64,000 bases of DNA, taken from the NCBI RefSeq assembly GCF_037078405.1, contig NZ_JAYMGZ010000001.1:1240001-1304000 (forward strand), written 5' to 3'. This DNA is from Haloarcula sp. DT43. GTDB lineage: Archaea > Halobacteriota > Halobacteria > Halobacteriales > Haloarculaceae. This document shows positions 1 to 6,523 of this stretch, in pieces. The notes under the pieces are model-generated. The model did no database searches and was not told the DNA's origin. It was given only the letters and a program-made list of their open reading frames with translations. Positions within the stretch are counted from its first letter, which is position 1, and each line of letters starts with the position of its first letter. Position numbers and translations under genes: made by a program.

Positions 1-135
1 GAGGTCGACAACGGCGGGCTGGTCCACTACGACCGGTCGCTGAAGAACGTCAGGGCCGTCCCGAAGGACACGAACATCATCCGGCTGACGTACCTCCACG
101 TCTCGAAGAACCGGCTCAACGTCACCAGCGGGTGA
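1..135 (+). CDS. C-terminal end of an unidentified protein (partial)
   Basis: Frame 1 is open from the window edge to a TGA at 133-135 and gives 44 residues ending in LNVTSG. Codon use is GC-rich like the host. It ends 4 bp before the stop of the converging pilin-like gene at 140. Too little is present to name a family. It has no membrane segment in the visible part. Confidence 0.6.
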   Translation, partial: EVDNGGLVHYDRSLKNVRAVPKDTNIIRLTYLHVSKNRLNVTSG

Positions 136-139
136 CCGC

Positions 140-883
140 TCACTGGTCGACGTCGACCGCGATGTCGTGGTAGACCACGTAGGTCCGTCCGATTTCCCCC
201 GAGGGGGCCGTGAAGTTACACCAGCCGTTGGCCGCGCAGGTGAACCCCTCGCTCTCGAAGTACGACTGCCAGAGCGCCTCGCGTTGCGGGGTCGAGTCGA
301 CGCTGACGTTGACGTGTTCGACGTTGCCGCCGGTGTCGGCGAACGAGACGTTGCTGTGCCGGTGGTTCGTCCGGACGAGCACCGTCGACCCGCCCAGGCT
401 CTGCTGGTCGCTGGCGGTCGTTCCGACGACGGTGACGAGCACGCGCTCCTCCGAGACGACTATCGGCGGCGACCGCTGTCGGACCCCGCTGTCCCGGTTC
501 GTCCGGAACACCGCCCCCGCTTCGTACACCAGCTCCCGCTCCTGGTTGCCGGCGTAGACAATCGGCCGTATCTCCCAGCTACCGACGTCTACGGGGGCCG
601 TGCCGTCGTGGACCTGCACCGATATCGTCGTGTTCTCGCCGGTCCTGAGCGACGCCTCGCCGAGGCTGACCTCCGTCGCACGGCTCGGTGCCCCCTGTTT
701 GTGGAGGTCCGCGATGTTGTCCGAGAGCACGTCGAACGCCCGCTCGGCGTTCTCCATCTGCTCGGCGTCCCGGGCGTTCTGTAACGCCCCAAGCCCGCTC
801 ACCGAGACGAGGATTATCGAGGCCACGATGAGGCTGAACACCAGGGCGAAGCTCAGCACCTCGCTGACGGCGCGGTCAGCCAT
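140..883 (-). CDS. pilin-like membrane protein (DUF7289-like), last gene of operon
   Basis: 247 aa. The N-terminus MADRAVSEVL followed by one ~22-residue hydrophobic helix is a class III (prepilin) signal of the kind cut by PibD. The hydrophobic helix would form the filament core or membrane anchor, and the rest is an extracellular beta-rich domain with several N-x-S/T sites and one Cys pair near the C-terminus. The start overlaps the upstream gene by 8 bp, so the two are probably co-translated. I recall such proteins as DUF7289 in haloarchaea (from memory, not searched). It is a probable minor pilin of a type IV pilus-like structure; the exact role is unknown. Confidence 0.8.
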   Translation of the reverse strand: MADRAVSEVLSFALVFSLIVASIILVSVSGLGALQNARDAEQMENAERAFDVLSDNIADLHKQGAPSRATEVSLGEASLRTGENTTISVQVHDGTAPVDVGSWEIRPIVYAGNQERELVYEAGAVFRTNRDSGVRQRSPPIVVSEERVLVTVVGTTASDQQSLGGSTVLVRTNHRHSNVSFADTGGNVEHVNVSVDSTPQREALWQSYFESEGFTCAANGWCNFTAPSGEIGRTYVVYHDIAVDVDQ

Positions 884-1325
884 CTCGGACCTCCAGTTGC
901 CCGCTCGACTCGTCGTAGAACACGGTTATCACGCCGCCGCCGGCGGAGGACTCGCCCAGGCTCGTCCGGCTCTTGAGCCGGACCGTCACCGACACCTCCG
1001 GCGAGGTCGATTCGAGGGAGAGTTCTGCGGCCCCGGCGTCAATCGAGACCTGATAGGTGCTCCCGCTCACCCGCTCCGGGAACGTGTGGTTCAGCCGCGC
1101 GGTCGGGTCGCCGTCGGCGGCGACTACGAGCCGGTCGATGCGGGCGATGTCCGAGGCGACCTGCTGGCCGATGACGTCGAGTTCGTCCCTGATGACCTGC
1201 TCCTGCCGGCTCTCGACGAAGTTGCCGCCGGCGATGAGCAGCCCCGACACCAGAATCGAGGCGATGGCCAGGCTCAGCGTGTAGCTCAGCGTCGTCGAGA
1301 CGGCGCGATTACGCATCCGGCTCAC
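876..1325 (-). CDS. pilin-like membrane protein (DUF7266-like)
   Basis: 149 aa. The N-terminus has a short basic leader ending NRAVSTTL, then a single hydrophobic helix (about residues 12-34), the layout of archaeal type IV pilin-like subunits. The remainder is a small extracytoplasmic domain ending in a short basic tail. It overlaps both neighbours (17 bp with the upstream gene, 8 bp with the downstream one), which marks a tightly coupled operon. No catalytic motif is seen. The family name is from memory. Confidence 0.8.
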   Translation of the reverse strand: MSRMRNRAVSTTLSYTLSLAIASILVSGLLIAGGNFVESRQEQVIRDELDVIGQQVASDIARIDRLVVAADGDPTARLNHTFPERVSGSTYQVSIDAGAAELSLESTSPEVSVTVRLKSRTSLGESSAGGGVITVFYDESSGQLEVRDG

Positions 1326-2283
1326 CCGGGGCTACCCGTATCTTCGCGTCGTACTGCAGGTTCGACGTGGCGTAGCGGTAGCGGACGGTCGCGTTGTAAA
1401 TCGCGGGCGTGCTGAACGGCGACGCGGGGGCCGTATCGAGCGTGTTGGCCGGCGTGCTGTCGCGGACGACCATCGAATAGTTCCCCCGTATCCCGTCGCC
1501 CCCCGCGTACGTGATGTTGTACTCGTCGCCGACGCCGTGGGCGAAGCGACCATCGAAGCTTCCGCCCCGGAGCGCGAGACACGGCTCGCCCTGGACCGTC
1601 CCGCCGGTCACGTCGATGTGAGCGTACGGCTCCTCGATGGGGACGGAACACGTCTGCGTGCCCGCCGACGTGTCGACCTCCACGTTGACGGTCCCGCCGG
1701 GGCCGACCGAACCCCAGATTCGCATCGTCCACTCCGGGTTGCCACCGGTACCGTTGGCCGTGACGACGAACTCGTTGCCCGAGATGGGGAGCTGCGTCGC
1801 GTTGATGACGAACCGCCTGGTCGCGGTCGTCCCGTCACCTGGACGGGTGACCCGTTCTCTGACCATCCAGTCGGCGCTCGGCGTCGCCTCGCCGGACTCG
1901 AACCGCGAGGTGTTGGTCTGAGCAATCCGCGTGCCGTAGGTCGGCGACCCGGCCAGCGTGACGTTCACGAGCGTCCCGCTGGTGACTCGCTGGCGCTCCG
2001 TCTGCGTGCTGACGGTCCGGACGCTGTCGCGCAACGCGGTTTCGAGCGCCGTCTGTGTCGAGTGGTTGTACCTGTTGGCCGCGGTGACGCCCCGCCCGAC
2101 GTTGGCCTCCACCATCGCCCGCATCTCCAGCGCGTCGTTGCTCCCGGCGACCTCGCCCCGACTGGCGAGGTTCTGCGTGTAAATCGCGGAGTTGACGACC
2201 AGCGCCAGCCCGATGAACGTCACTGCCAGGGCCAGCGCCGCGATGAGGATTATCTGTCCACGGTCGTCGTTCAGATGCGCCAC
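1309..2283 (-). CDS. pilin-like surface protein (DUF7261-like)
   Basis: 324 aa, the largest subunit of the operon. MAHLNDDRGQIILIAALALA gives the charged leader, the RG cleavage-type motif and the hydrophobic helix of a prepilin-like protein. A long extracellular region follows, with many T/N residues and a pair of cysteines near the middle (CSVPIEE and EPCLALRG). It overlaps its neighbours by 13 and 17 bp. It is probably a minor pilin or pseudopilin. No pilus ATPase or platform gene lies within this window, so they must be elsewhere. Confidence 0.8.
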   Translation of the reverse strand: MAHLNDDRGQIILIAALALAVTFIGLALVVNSAIYTQNLASRGEVAGSNDALEMRAMVEANVGRGVTAANRYNHSTQTALETALRDSVRTVSTQTERQRVTSGTLVNVTLAGSPTYGTRIAQTNTSRFESGEATPSADWMVRERVTRPGDGTTATRRFVINATQLPISGNEFVVTANGTGGNPEWTMRIWGSVGPGGTVNVEVDTSAGTQTCSVPIEEPYAHIDVTGGTVQGEPCLALRGGSFDGRFAHGVGDEYNITYAGGDGIRGNYSMVVRDSTPANTLDTAPASPFSTPAIYNATVRYRYATSNLQYDAKIRVAPGEPDA

Positions 2284-2858
2284 GCGACCACCTCCACGCT
2301 GACCGTGTTGTACACGTTCGCTCCGGTGTCCGACACCGTGTAGTCGGTCGCCGGGTCCCCGAGCCGGATGCTGCTCGGCGTGCCGTCCTCGTTCCGCAGC
2401 CGGTCGTCGTCCATGAGCGTGAGTGTGCGGCTCGCCCGCACCGCGTTGTCGCTCGGCTCGCCGCTGTAGACGTACCGGGTCGTGACGGTGTTCCCCTGCG
2501 TGTTCTGGAACCGGAGGTACACGTTGTACGCGATTCCCCGCCGGTCGAAGGCCCGCTCCAGCAGCTCCCCGAACCGATTGTCCGGCGGCCCGTTCGTGTA
2601 GTACTCCCGCCCGCCGGCCGTGTTGTGGAACTGCGCCGTGCTGTTGTTCCAGTAGAGCACGGCGGGTTTCAGCGCGCCCTCCGCCGCCGCTGACGCGAGC
2701 ACCCCGTTGCCGATGGCCTGCTGCTGGTTCTCGATGTGCTGGCTCGACGTGCTCGCCGACAGCGGCGTCACCGCCGTCATCTGGAGCGCGAACACCAGAC
2801 TCGCGAGCAACAGCATCCCGCTGACGATTGCTTCGAGCGTGTGAGCCTGTGCCCGCAT
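2271..2858 (-). CDS. pilin-like membrane protein (DUF7288-like)
   Basis: 195 aa. I chose the ATG at 2858 rather than a longer frame because it follows the upstream stop in a TAATG overlap and starts MRAQAHTLEAIVSGMLLLAS, a short prepilin-like leader plus hydrophobic helix. The rest is an extracytoplasmic domain without recognisable motifs. It is second in the five-gene operon. Its probable role is a minor pilin or assembly subunit. Confidence 0.8.
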   Translation of the reverse strand: MRAQAHTLEAIVSGMLLLASLVFALQMTAVTPLSASTSSQHIENQQQAIGNGVLASAAAEGALKPAVLYWNNSTAQFHNTAGGREYYTNGPPDNRFGELLERAFDRRGIAYNVYLRFQNTQGNTVTTRYVYSGEPSDNAVRASRTLTLMDDDRLRNEDGTPSSIRLGDPATDYTVSDTGANVYNTVSVEVVAWRI

Positions 2859-3451
2859 TACCACATCACCACCCGTACCGTGACGTCCTGTCCGTTCAGG
2901 GAGGCGGCTCGCAGGGCCGTGACGGACGCGTCGTTGTTCGACGGCGGGGCCCGTCCAGCGGCGAGGACCGTCCCACAGCCGGCACTGGCCGCGACGAGTT
3001 CCTGGTTCCCGCTGTCCCAGCAGAGGAGTTCGTCGGCGGCCGCCGTCGCCGTCGCGTTCCCGCTGACCGTCACGTTCACGTTCTCCCGGAGCGGGTCGAG
3101 TCCGACCCGCTCCTCCGGACTCCCGCCCGACTCGTAGCCACACCCCGACGGCGGCGCGTTCCCGGCGAAGAACTCCCGCGTACAGTGCTCGTCCAGAACG
3201 TAGGGCCGCTGTGGCGACCCGAGCATCCCCATCGTGAGCCCGTCGGCGACCCTGTCGGTCGTCACCGTCTCCTCCTGAACGCCCGCGGAAAACGGCGACA
3301 GCAGTCCGGGGATGAACAGGAAGATGAATATCAGCACGCTCAGAAAGAGGCTCATCCCGATTGCGAAGTCCAGCGTCGTCTGTCCGCGCCGTCGCTTTTC
3401 GCTCTGGCGCAGTCGGTCCTCGGACTGCGTCCCGTTTCTCCTACCGTTCAT
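2858..3451 (-). CDS. pilin-like membrane protein (DUF7287-like), first gene of operon
   Basis: 197 aa. A basic N-terminus with RRRGQTTLDFAIG is followed by a hydrophobic helix (about residues 30-50), typical of haloarchaeal pilin-like proteins. Four cysteines lie in the extracellular part and could form disulfides. It is the promoter-proximal gene. The promoter must lie in 3452-3660, between this gene and tRNA-Ala. All five operon members share the N-terminal signal layout but differ in their C-terminal domains, as minor pilins do. Confidence 0.8.
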   Translation of the reverse strand: MNGRRNGTQSEDRLRQSEKRRRGQTTLDFAIGMSLFLSVLIFIFLFIPGLLSPFSAGVQEETVTTDRVADGLTMGMLGSPQRPYVLDEHCTREFFAGNAPPSGCGYESGGSPEERVGLDPLRENVNVTVSGNATATAAADELLCWDSGNQELVAASAGCGTVLAAGRAPPSNNDASVTALRAASLNGQDVTVRVVMW

Positions 3452-3660
3452 ATACCTGATTCACGAAACTGAGATTACTGTAGGGATGGTCTCAGGCGTT
3501 ATAGCCATTATGGCCGTCCTGTAGCTCCGATTACTGGACTCGCGTTCCCGATGGATGCCGGGCGACTGCGGTCTGAACCATGACCGTGGGGCCGGTTCTC
3601 TATGTCCCGGTGCTTCGATGGGTTTAAGCAATCCCATCGGGAAGCAATCATTGCACACGA

Positions 3661-3732
3661 GGGCTCGTAGATCAGAGGTAGATCACTCCCTTGGCATGGG
3701 AGAGGCCCCGGGTTCAAATCCCGGCGAGTCCA
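3661..3732 (+). tRNA. tRNA-Ala (anticodon GGC)
   Basis: 72 nt fold as a cloverleaf. The acceptor GGGCTCG pairs with CGAGTCC and includes the G3-U70 pair that marks tRNA-Ala. The anticodon stem CTCCC/GGGAG encloses loop TTGGCAT with anticodon GGC. The T arm contains GGTTCAAATCC. The terminal A is encoded, and no CCA is encoded. A TTTAAG box at 3623-3628 fits a promoter about 25 bp before a short trimmed leader. The 3' end from 3720 is duplicated at 19185 and is the integration site of the provirus; the gene stays intact. Confidence 0.95.
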
Positions 3733-3750
3733 TCCTTATTTTACCGTCGT
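3720..3750. repeat. attL: left attachment site
   Basis: This 31-bp stretch recurs at 19185-19215 with one mismatch (T at 3736, G at 19201). The first 13 bp, CCCGGCGAGTCCA, are the 3' end of tRNA-Ala. The last 14 bp, TATTTTACCGTCGT, lie just outside the gene. The copy restores an intact tRNA, as usual for tRNA-targeting integrases. Confidence 0.93.
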
Positions 3751-3752
3751 AC

Positions 3753-3794
3753 ACGGGGAATTAATAACACGGCGAGAGCGCCGTTTCTCCCCGT
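3753..3794. other. nested inverted repeat just inside attL
   Basis: Outer arms ACGGGGA (3753-3759) and TCCCCGT (3788-3794) are perfectly complementary. They enclose a second perfect stem, ACGGCG (3769-3774) with CGCCGT (3779-3784) and a 4-nt loop. The 9 nt between outer and inner left arms are AT-rich (ATTAATAAC). The position, next to the att site and upstream of the rep operon, suits an integrase arm site or a rolling-circle nick origin; either role is inference. Confidence 0.55.
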
Positions 3795-3926
3795 TTTCGG
3801 CACAATCGGGTTTCGAGAACCCTCCCCGGAGAAAGAGAGTTCACAGGGAATCCGGATGCACCCCTCGCAGTCACGCGATTGTTCCGAGGGAGACCGGTTC
3901 TCTGACACTTCTCGGAGGTGGTCGGC

Positions 3927-4070
3927 GTGTCGCCTAAACGCGACCTCGCCCAGCCCGCCGACTGGCCGTTCGCTCGTGATGAGTTTGTCCGTGCGTCTCG
4001 CCTCCTGGAGGCGACCGACGACGACGTTCGTCGAGCTATCGAGCGCATCGAGGACGGTGGTCAGCAGTGA
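3927..4070 (+). CDS. small protein, first gene of the rep operon
   Basis: 47 aa from a GTG at 3927. A strong Shine-Dalgarno (GGAGGTG, 3914-3920) sits 6 nt upstream and fixes the start. The protein is charged and mostly helical (VSPKRDLAQPADWPFARDEF at the start) with no membrane segment. Its stop overlaps the GTG of the next gene (GTGA). The tight overlap chain of 3927, 4067, 4222 and 4584 suggests one translationally coupled unit leading to Rep. The function is unknown; a regulatory or DNA-binding accessory role is possible. Confidence 0.65.
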   Translation: MSPKRDLAQPADWPFARDEFVRASRLLEATDDDVRRAIERIEDGGQQ

Positions 4071-4225
4071 CCGACGAACTCCCTGCCCGCCCGCGCTGTC
4101 GATGGTGCGATGGCAGCGCGTCGGAACTCGAACCTGCCCCCTGCGCTCGCTGCTCGGTCGCTCTTGATCGCCTCAACGAACCCGGCGTTACCGCCGTCTC
4201 GAAAGAAGGGCAGGTGATTCGATGA
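4067..4225 (+). CDS. small zinc-ribbon-like protein
   Basis: 52 aa from a GTG at 4067 that overlaps the previous stop. It contains CRWC (residues 11-14) and CARC (26-29), two CxxC knuckles that could bind one zinc. Haloarchaeal mobile elements often carry such very small zinc proteins in chains before replication or integration genes. Its stop overlaps the ATG of the next gene (ATGA at 4222-4225). The specific function is unknown. Confidence 0.65.
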   Translation: MTDELPARPRCRWCDGSASELEPAPCARCSVALDRLNEPGVTAVSKEGQVIR

Positions 4226-4587
4226 CGGACTGGTCGAACTACGTCCAGTACCGCTGTCCACTCTGCCAAGACAACTGCATCAACAGGGACGACCATCCTG
4301 CGGCGGAGGCCAATCGCTGTAAGCAGTGCTACAGTGTCCCCTCAGCAGACACCACAAGCGAGGGCGCGGGAGAGCTGGCACGCCCGGAAGCGCAACGGAG
4401 TGAGCATCCCGGACCGGAGGGCGAGCGCCAATCGCACTCCGCACCAGCTCGACCAACTGGAAGCGCCCCCACGCGGGGCGACCCGGAAGCCCGAGCGTTT
4501 CCCCCGAACCCGGAGGGTGAGGGGAATCCCAACGGCGACACACTGGACAGCCGACGAACGGACGCCCGTTCTGATGGTCCCAAATGA
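4222..4587 (+). CDS. zinc-finger protein with long disordered tail (frame disputed after ~4335)
   Basis: 121 aa. The first ~40 residues hold CPLC (12-15), a further Cys at 19, and CKQC, a convincing zinc-binding domain, and the ATG overlaps the previous stop. After about residue 40 the sequence turns into low-complexity P/G/E/R-rich residues, while a different frame (4334-4636) becomes protein-like. The frame is nevertheless open to a TGA at 4585-4587 that overlaps the rep ATG. Either the tail is really disordered, or the ribosome or a mutation shifts frame near 4335. Confidence 0.5.
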   Translation: MTDWSNYVQYRCPLCQDNCINRDDHPAAEANRCKQCYSVPSADTTSEGAGELARPEAQRSEHPGPEGERQSHSAPARPTGSAPTRGDPEARAFPPNPEGEGNPNGDTLDSRRTDARSDGPK

Positions 4588-4636
4588 GCGTCGTCGAGCC
4601 GCCGGGACACCTGGGCGGTCTCGACCTCGCCGATAG
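4334..4636 (+). CDS. possible overlapping gene or frameshifted continuation
   Basis: This +1 frame from a GTG at 4334 reads RESWHARKRNGVSIPDRR and then a basic stretch containing TRKPERFPRTRRVRGIP and THWTADERTPVLM. That looks more like a real, conserved, DNA-binding-type protein than the competing frame of the 4222 gene over the same bases. It overlaps the rep start by 53 bp. It may be a separate gene, or the true C-terminal half of the 4222 gene after a frameshift. No clear ribosome binding site is visible before the GTG. Confidence 0.45.
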   Translation: MSPQQTPQARARESWHARKRNGVSIPDRRASANRTPHQLDQLEAPPRGATRKPERFPRTRRVRGIPTATHWTADERTPVLMVPNERRRAAGTPGRSRPRR

Positions 4637-6371
4637 ATGTAACACTCCCGTCTTAGCAGACCTTCTCGAAGAGCGCGATCTTCTCGGTCACGGTCAATTG
4701 CTCGATGGAACTCTCACAGAACGCGACGAAGATCGCGTACGCGTAGCGAAGTTTATTGCGGCGCATCCGGAGGGTACACCGCTGTCACACGTTGTTTCGT
4801 ACGCCGTCAAAGGTGTCTCACCCGAAGTATGCGAGCGCGTCGAAGGCTCTGACCCCGACTACCAGTTTGCATACCGCTTCATCGACGATCTTGTAGCCCC
4901 TGAAAACCCCTACGTGCGGAAATCCGAGTCTGCAGGGGTTCTGATGGTGACCCCGACCCTCCGCCTTCTTGACTTGATTACAGAAGGCATTACTCAAACA
5001 GCCAACGAAGAGGGCATCAAGTACGACAGGGAGTTTCTCCGGAACTACCTCTCTAAGGTCGATTCTGTAGACGATGACCTCCGGGAGCTACTGAAGGACG
5101 GTTTTACATCCTACCTCAATCGCATCAAAGACTACAAGCTCCTGTTCGATGTCCACTTCGTCGACCGGCGTGGTGGCGAGTCCACCAAGCGGATGACGAA
5201 GGATTACAAGACCCGATTCAACGACCAAGGCCGCGTTTCCAAGCAGTTTGCCCGGTTCAATGATGCACTCGAATACGGCTACGAAAACGCTGAGAACGCC
5301 GTCCTGGTGACGCTGACGACCGACCCGAAGCGCCAAGACTCGCTGCTTGACGGGATAGATTCGATAAACGAGAATTTCAACCGGCTGCTGTCGTATTTCG
5401 ACTCGGACCCGTCGACGAAAGCCGATACCCGCGACCCGAGCGTTCCCGGCTGGCGTCCCGACCTCGACGACGACGTGACCGGGCGACCGCGCGACCGACC
5501 GGACTACATCAAGGCCCTGGAGTTCACTGAGAAAGGATACCCGCACCTGCATGTGCTGTTCTTCGACGTGCCGACCCGCCAGCAAGACGGACTGCCGTGG
5601 CTGTGCGACAAGCCGGAAGTAGCCGAGAAATGGGCCGACTACGGCCAAGGCGAGATCGTCGACGTGTACCCGCTGACGTACCGCGACGACCTCGACGAGC
5701 TGGAACCAGAGTTCCAGAGTGACGAAGGCTTCGTCGACTGGTATCGCTTCGGCGACCACGATCACGGCGAAGACTGGGTACGCGACCGTACCAGGTCACA
5801 CGAGCTGATAGAGTTTGGCGATGACGGCCACGAGAAGGAATCAACCGCTGGCGCGTATCTCGGAAAGTACCTGAGTGCGACGTTTGGTTCGCTGCTTGAC
5901 GCTACGGAGTCCTTTGAGCAGGGTGACGAAGATCGGGAAAATTATGATGATAAAGCGGCTACTTGGAAGCTCGCGTTGTACTGGGTGACAAACCGGCGCT
6001 TCTGGTCATGTTCACGGTCGATTACGGAGGGGATCGACCCGAGCGACCACCTGCAAGATCCGGACGTACGTGAAGCCGTGCGCTGGTGTTCGCTTGATTC
6101 AGTGAAAACTTCCATTGAGAGTGAAATCCGTGATAGCCTTGCACGCCGGCAGTGGACCAACCTTGATAACCTTGATGCTGCTGTAGAGCGGGCTATTTCT
6201 GAAGTGGAACGTCCACAAGTACGTTCAACGCTGCCAAAAGATCCCACATTTCGGTGTGTTATTGACTATATTGGAGCATATTCGTACTGGGATCTTCCCA
6301 GTAATGAACTAGGTGAGAATAATAGTGAGTTTGAACAAGTTGCTAAATTTACCGACAGCGCCTCTATGTGA
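4584..6371 (+). CDS. rep: HUH-type rolling-circle replication initiation protein
   Basis: 595 aa. The three rolling-circle motifs are in order: motif 1 VLVTLTTDPK (about residue 240), motif 2 YPHLHVLFF with metal-binding His321 and His323, and motif 3 AYLGKYLSA with candidate catalytic Tyr425 and Tyr429 around Lys428. The long N-terminal (~230 aa) and C-terminal (~160 aa) extensions are not recognised. The protein would nick the double-strand origin and start rolling-circle replication of the circular virus genome. The ATG overlaps the previous stop (ATGA). The last ~300 bp are more AT-rich than the rest, approaching the cargo gene that follows. Confidence 0.85.
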   Translation: MSVVEPPGHLGGLDLADRCNTPVLADLLEERDLLGHGQLLDGTLTERDEDRVRVAKFIAAHPEGTPLSHVVSYAVKGVSPEVCERVEGSDPDYQFAYRFIDDLVAPENPYVRKSESAGVLMVTPTLRLLDLITEGITQTANEEGIKYDREFLRNYLSKVDSVDDDLRELLKDGFTSYLNRIKDYKLLFDVHFVDRRGGESTKRMTKDYKTRFNDQGRVSKQFARFNDALEYGYENAENAVLVTLTTDPKRQDSLLDGIDSINENFNRLLSYFDSDPSTKADTRDPSVPGWRPDLDDDVTGRPRDRPDYIKALEFTEKGYPHLHVLFFDVPTRQQDGLPWLCDKPEVAEKWADYGQGEIVDVYPLTYRDDLDELEPEFQSDEGFVDWYRFGDHDHGEDWVRDRTRSHELIEFGDDGHEKESTAGAYLGKYLSATFGSLLDATESFEQGDEDRENYDDKAATWKLALYWVTNRRFWSCSRSITEGIDPSDHLQDPDVREAVRWCSLDSVKTSIESEIRDSLARRQWTNLDNLDAAVERAISEVERPQVRSTLPKDPTFRCVIDYIGAYSYWDLPSNELGENNSEFEQVAKFTDSASM

Positions 6372-6523
6372 ATATACAGTCAGAATAAGATCTCGGACGG
6401 GTATCACCGGACTATATTAGCATTAATATTAGTATTTAAACTACATCGAATAAGATAAAAATAAAGCAAAAAGCCATAGTTCTAGTCGGGAGAGTTATTA
6501 CGCCATAATTTTGTAATTAAATC

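Noticed and set aside
3691-4167. 158-codon frame running from tRNA-Ala into the provirus
   Set aside because: It begins inside the tRNA and overlaps the two small genes with good start signals (3927 and 4067). It has no motif.
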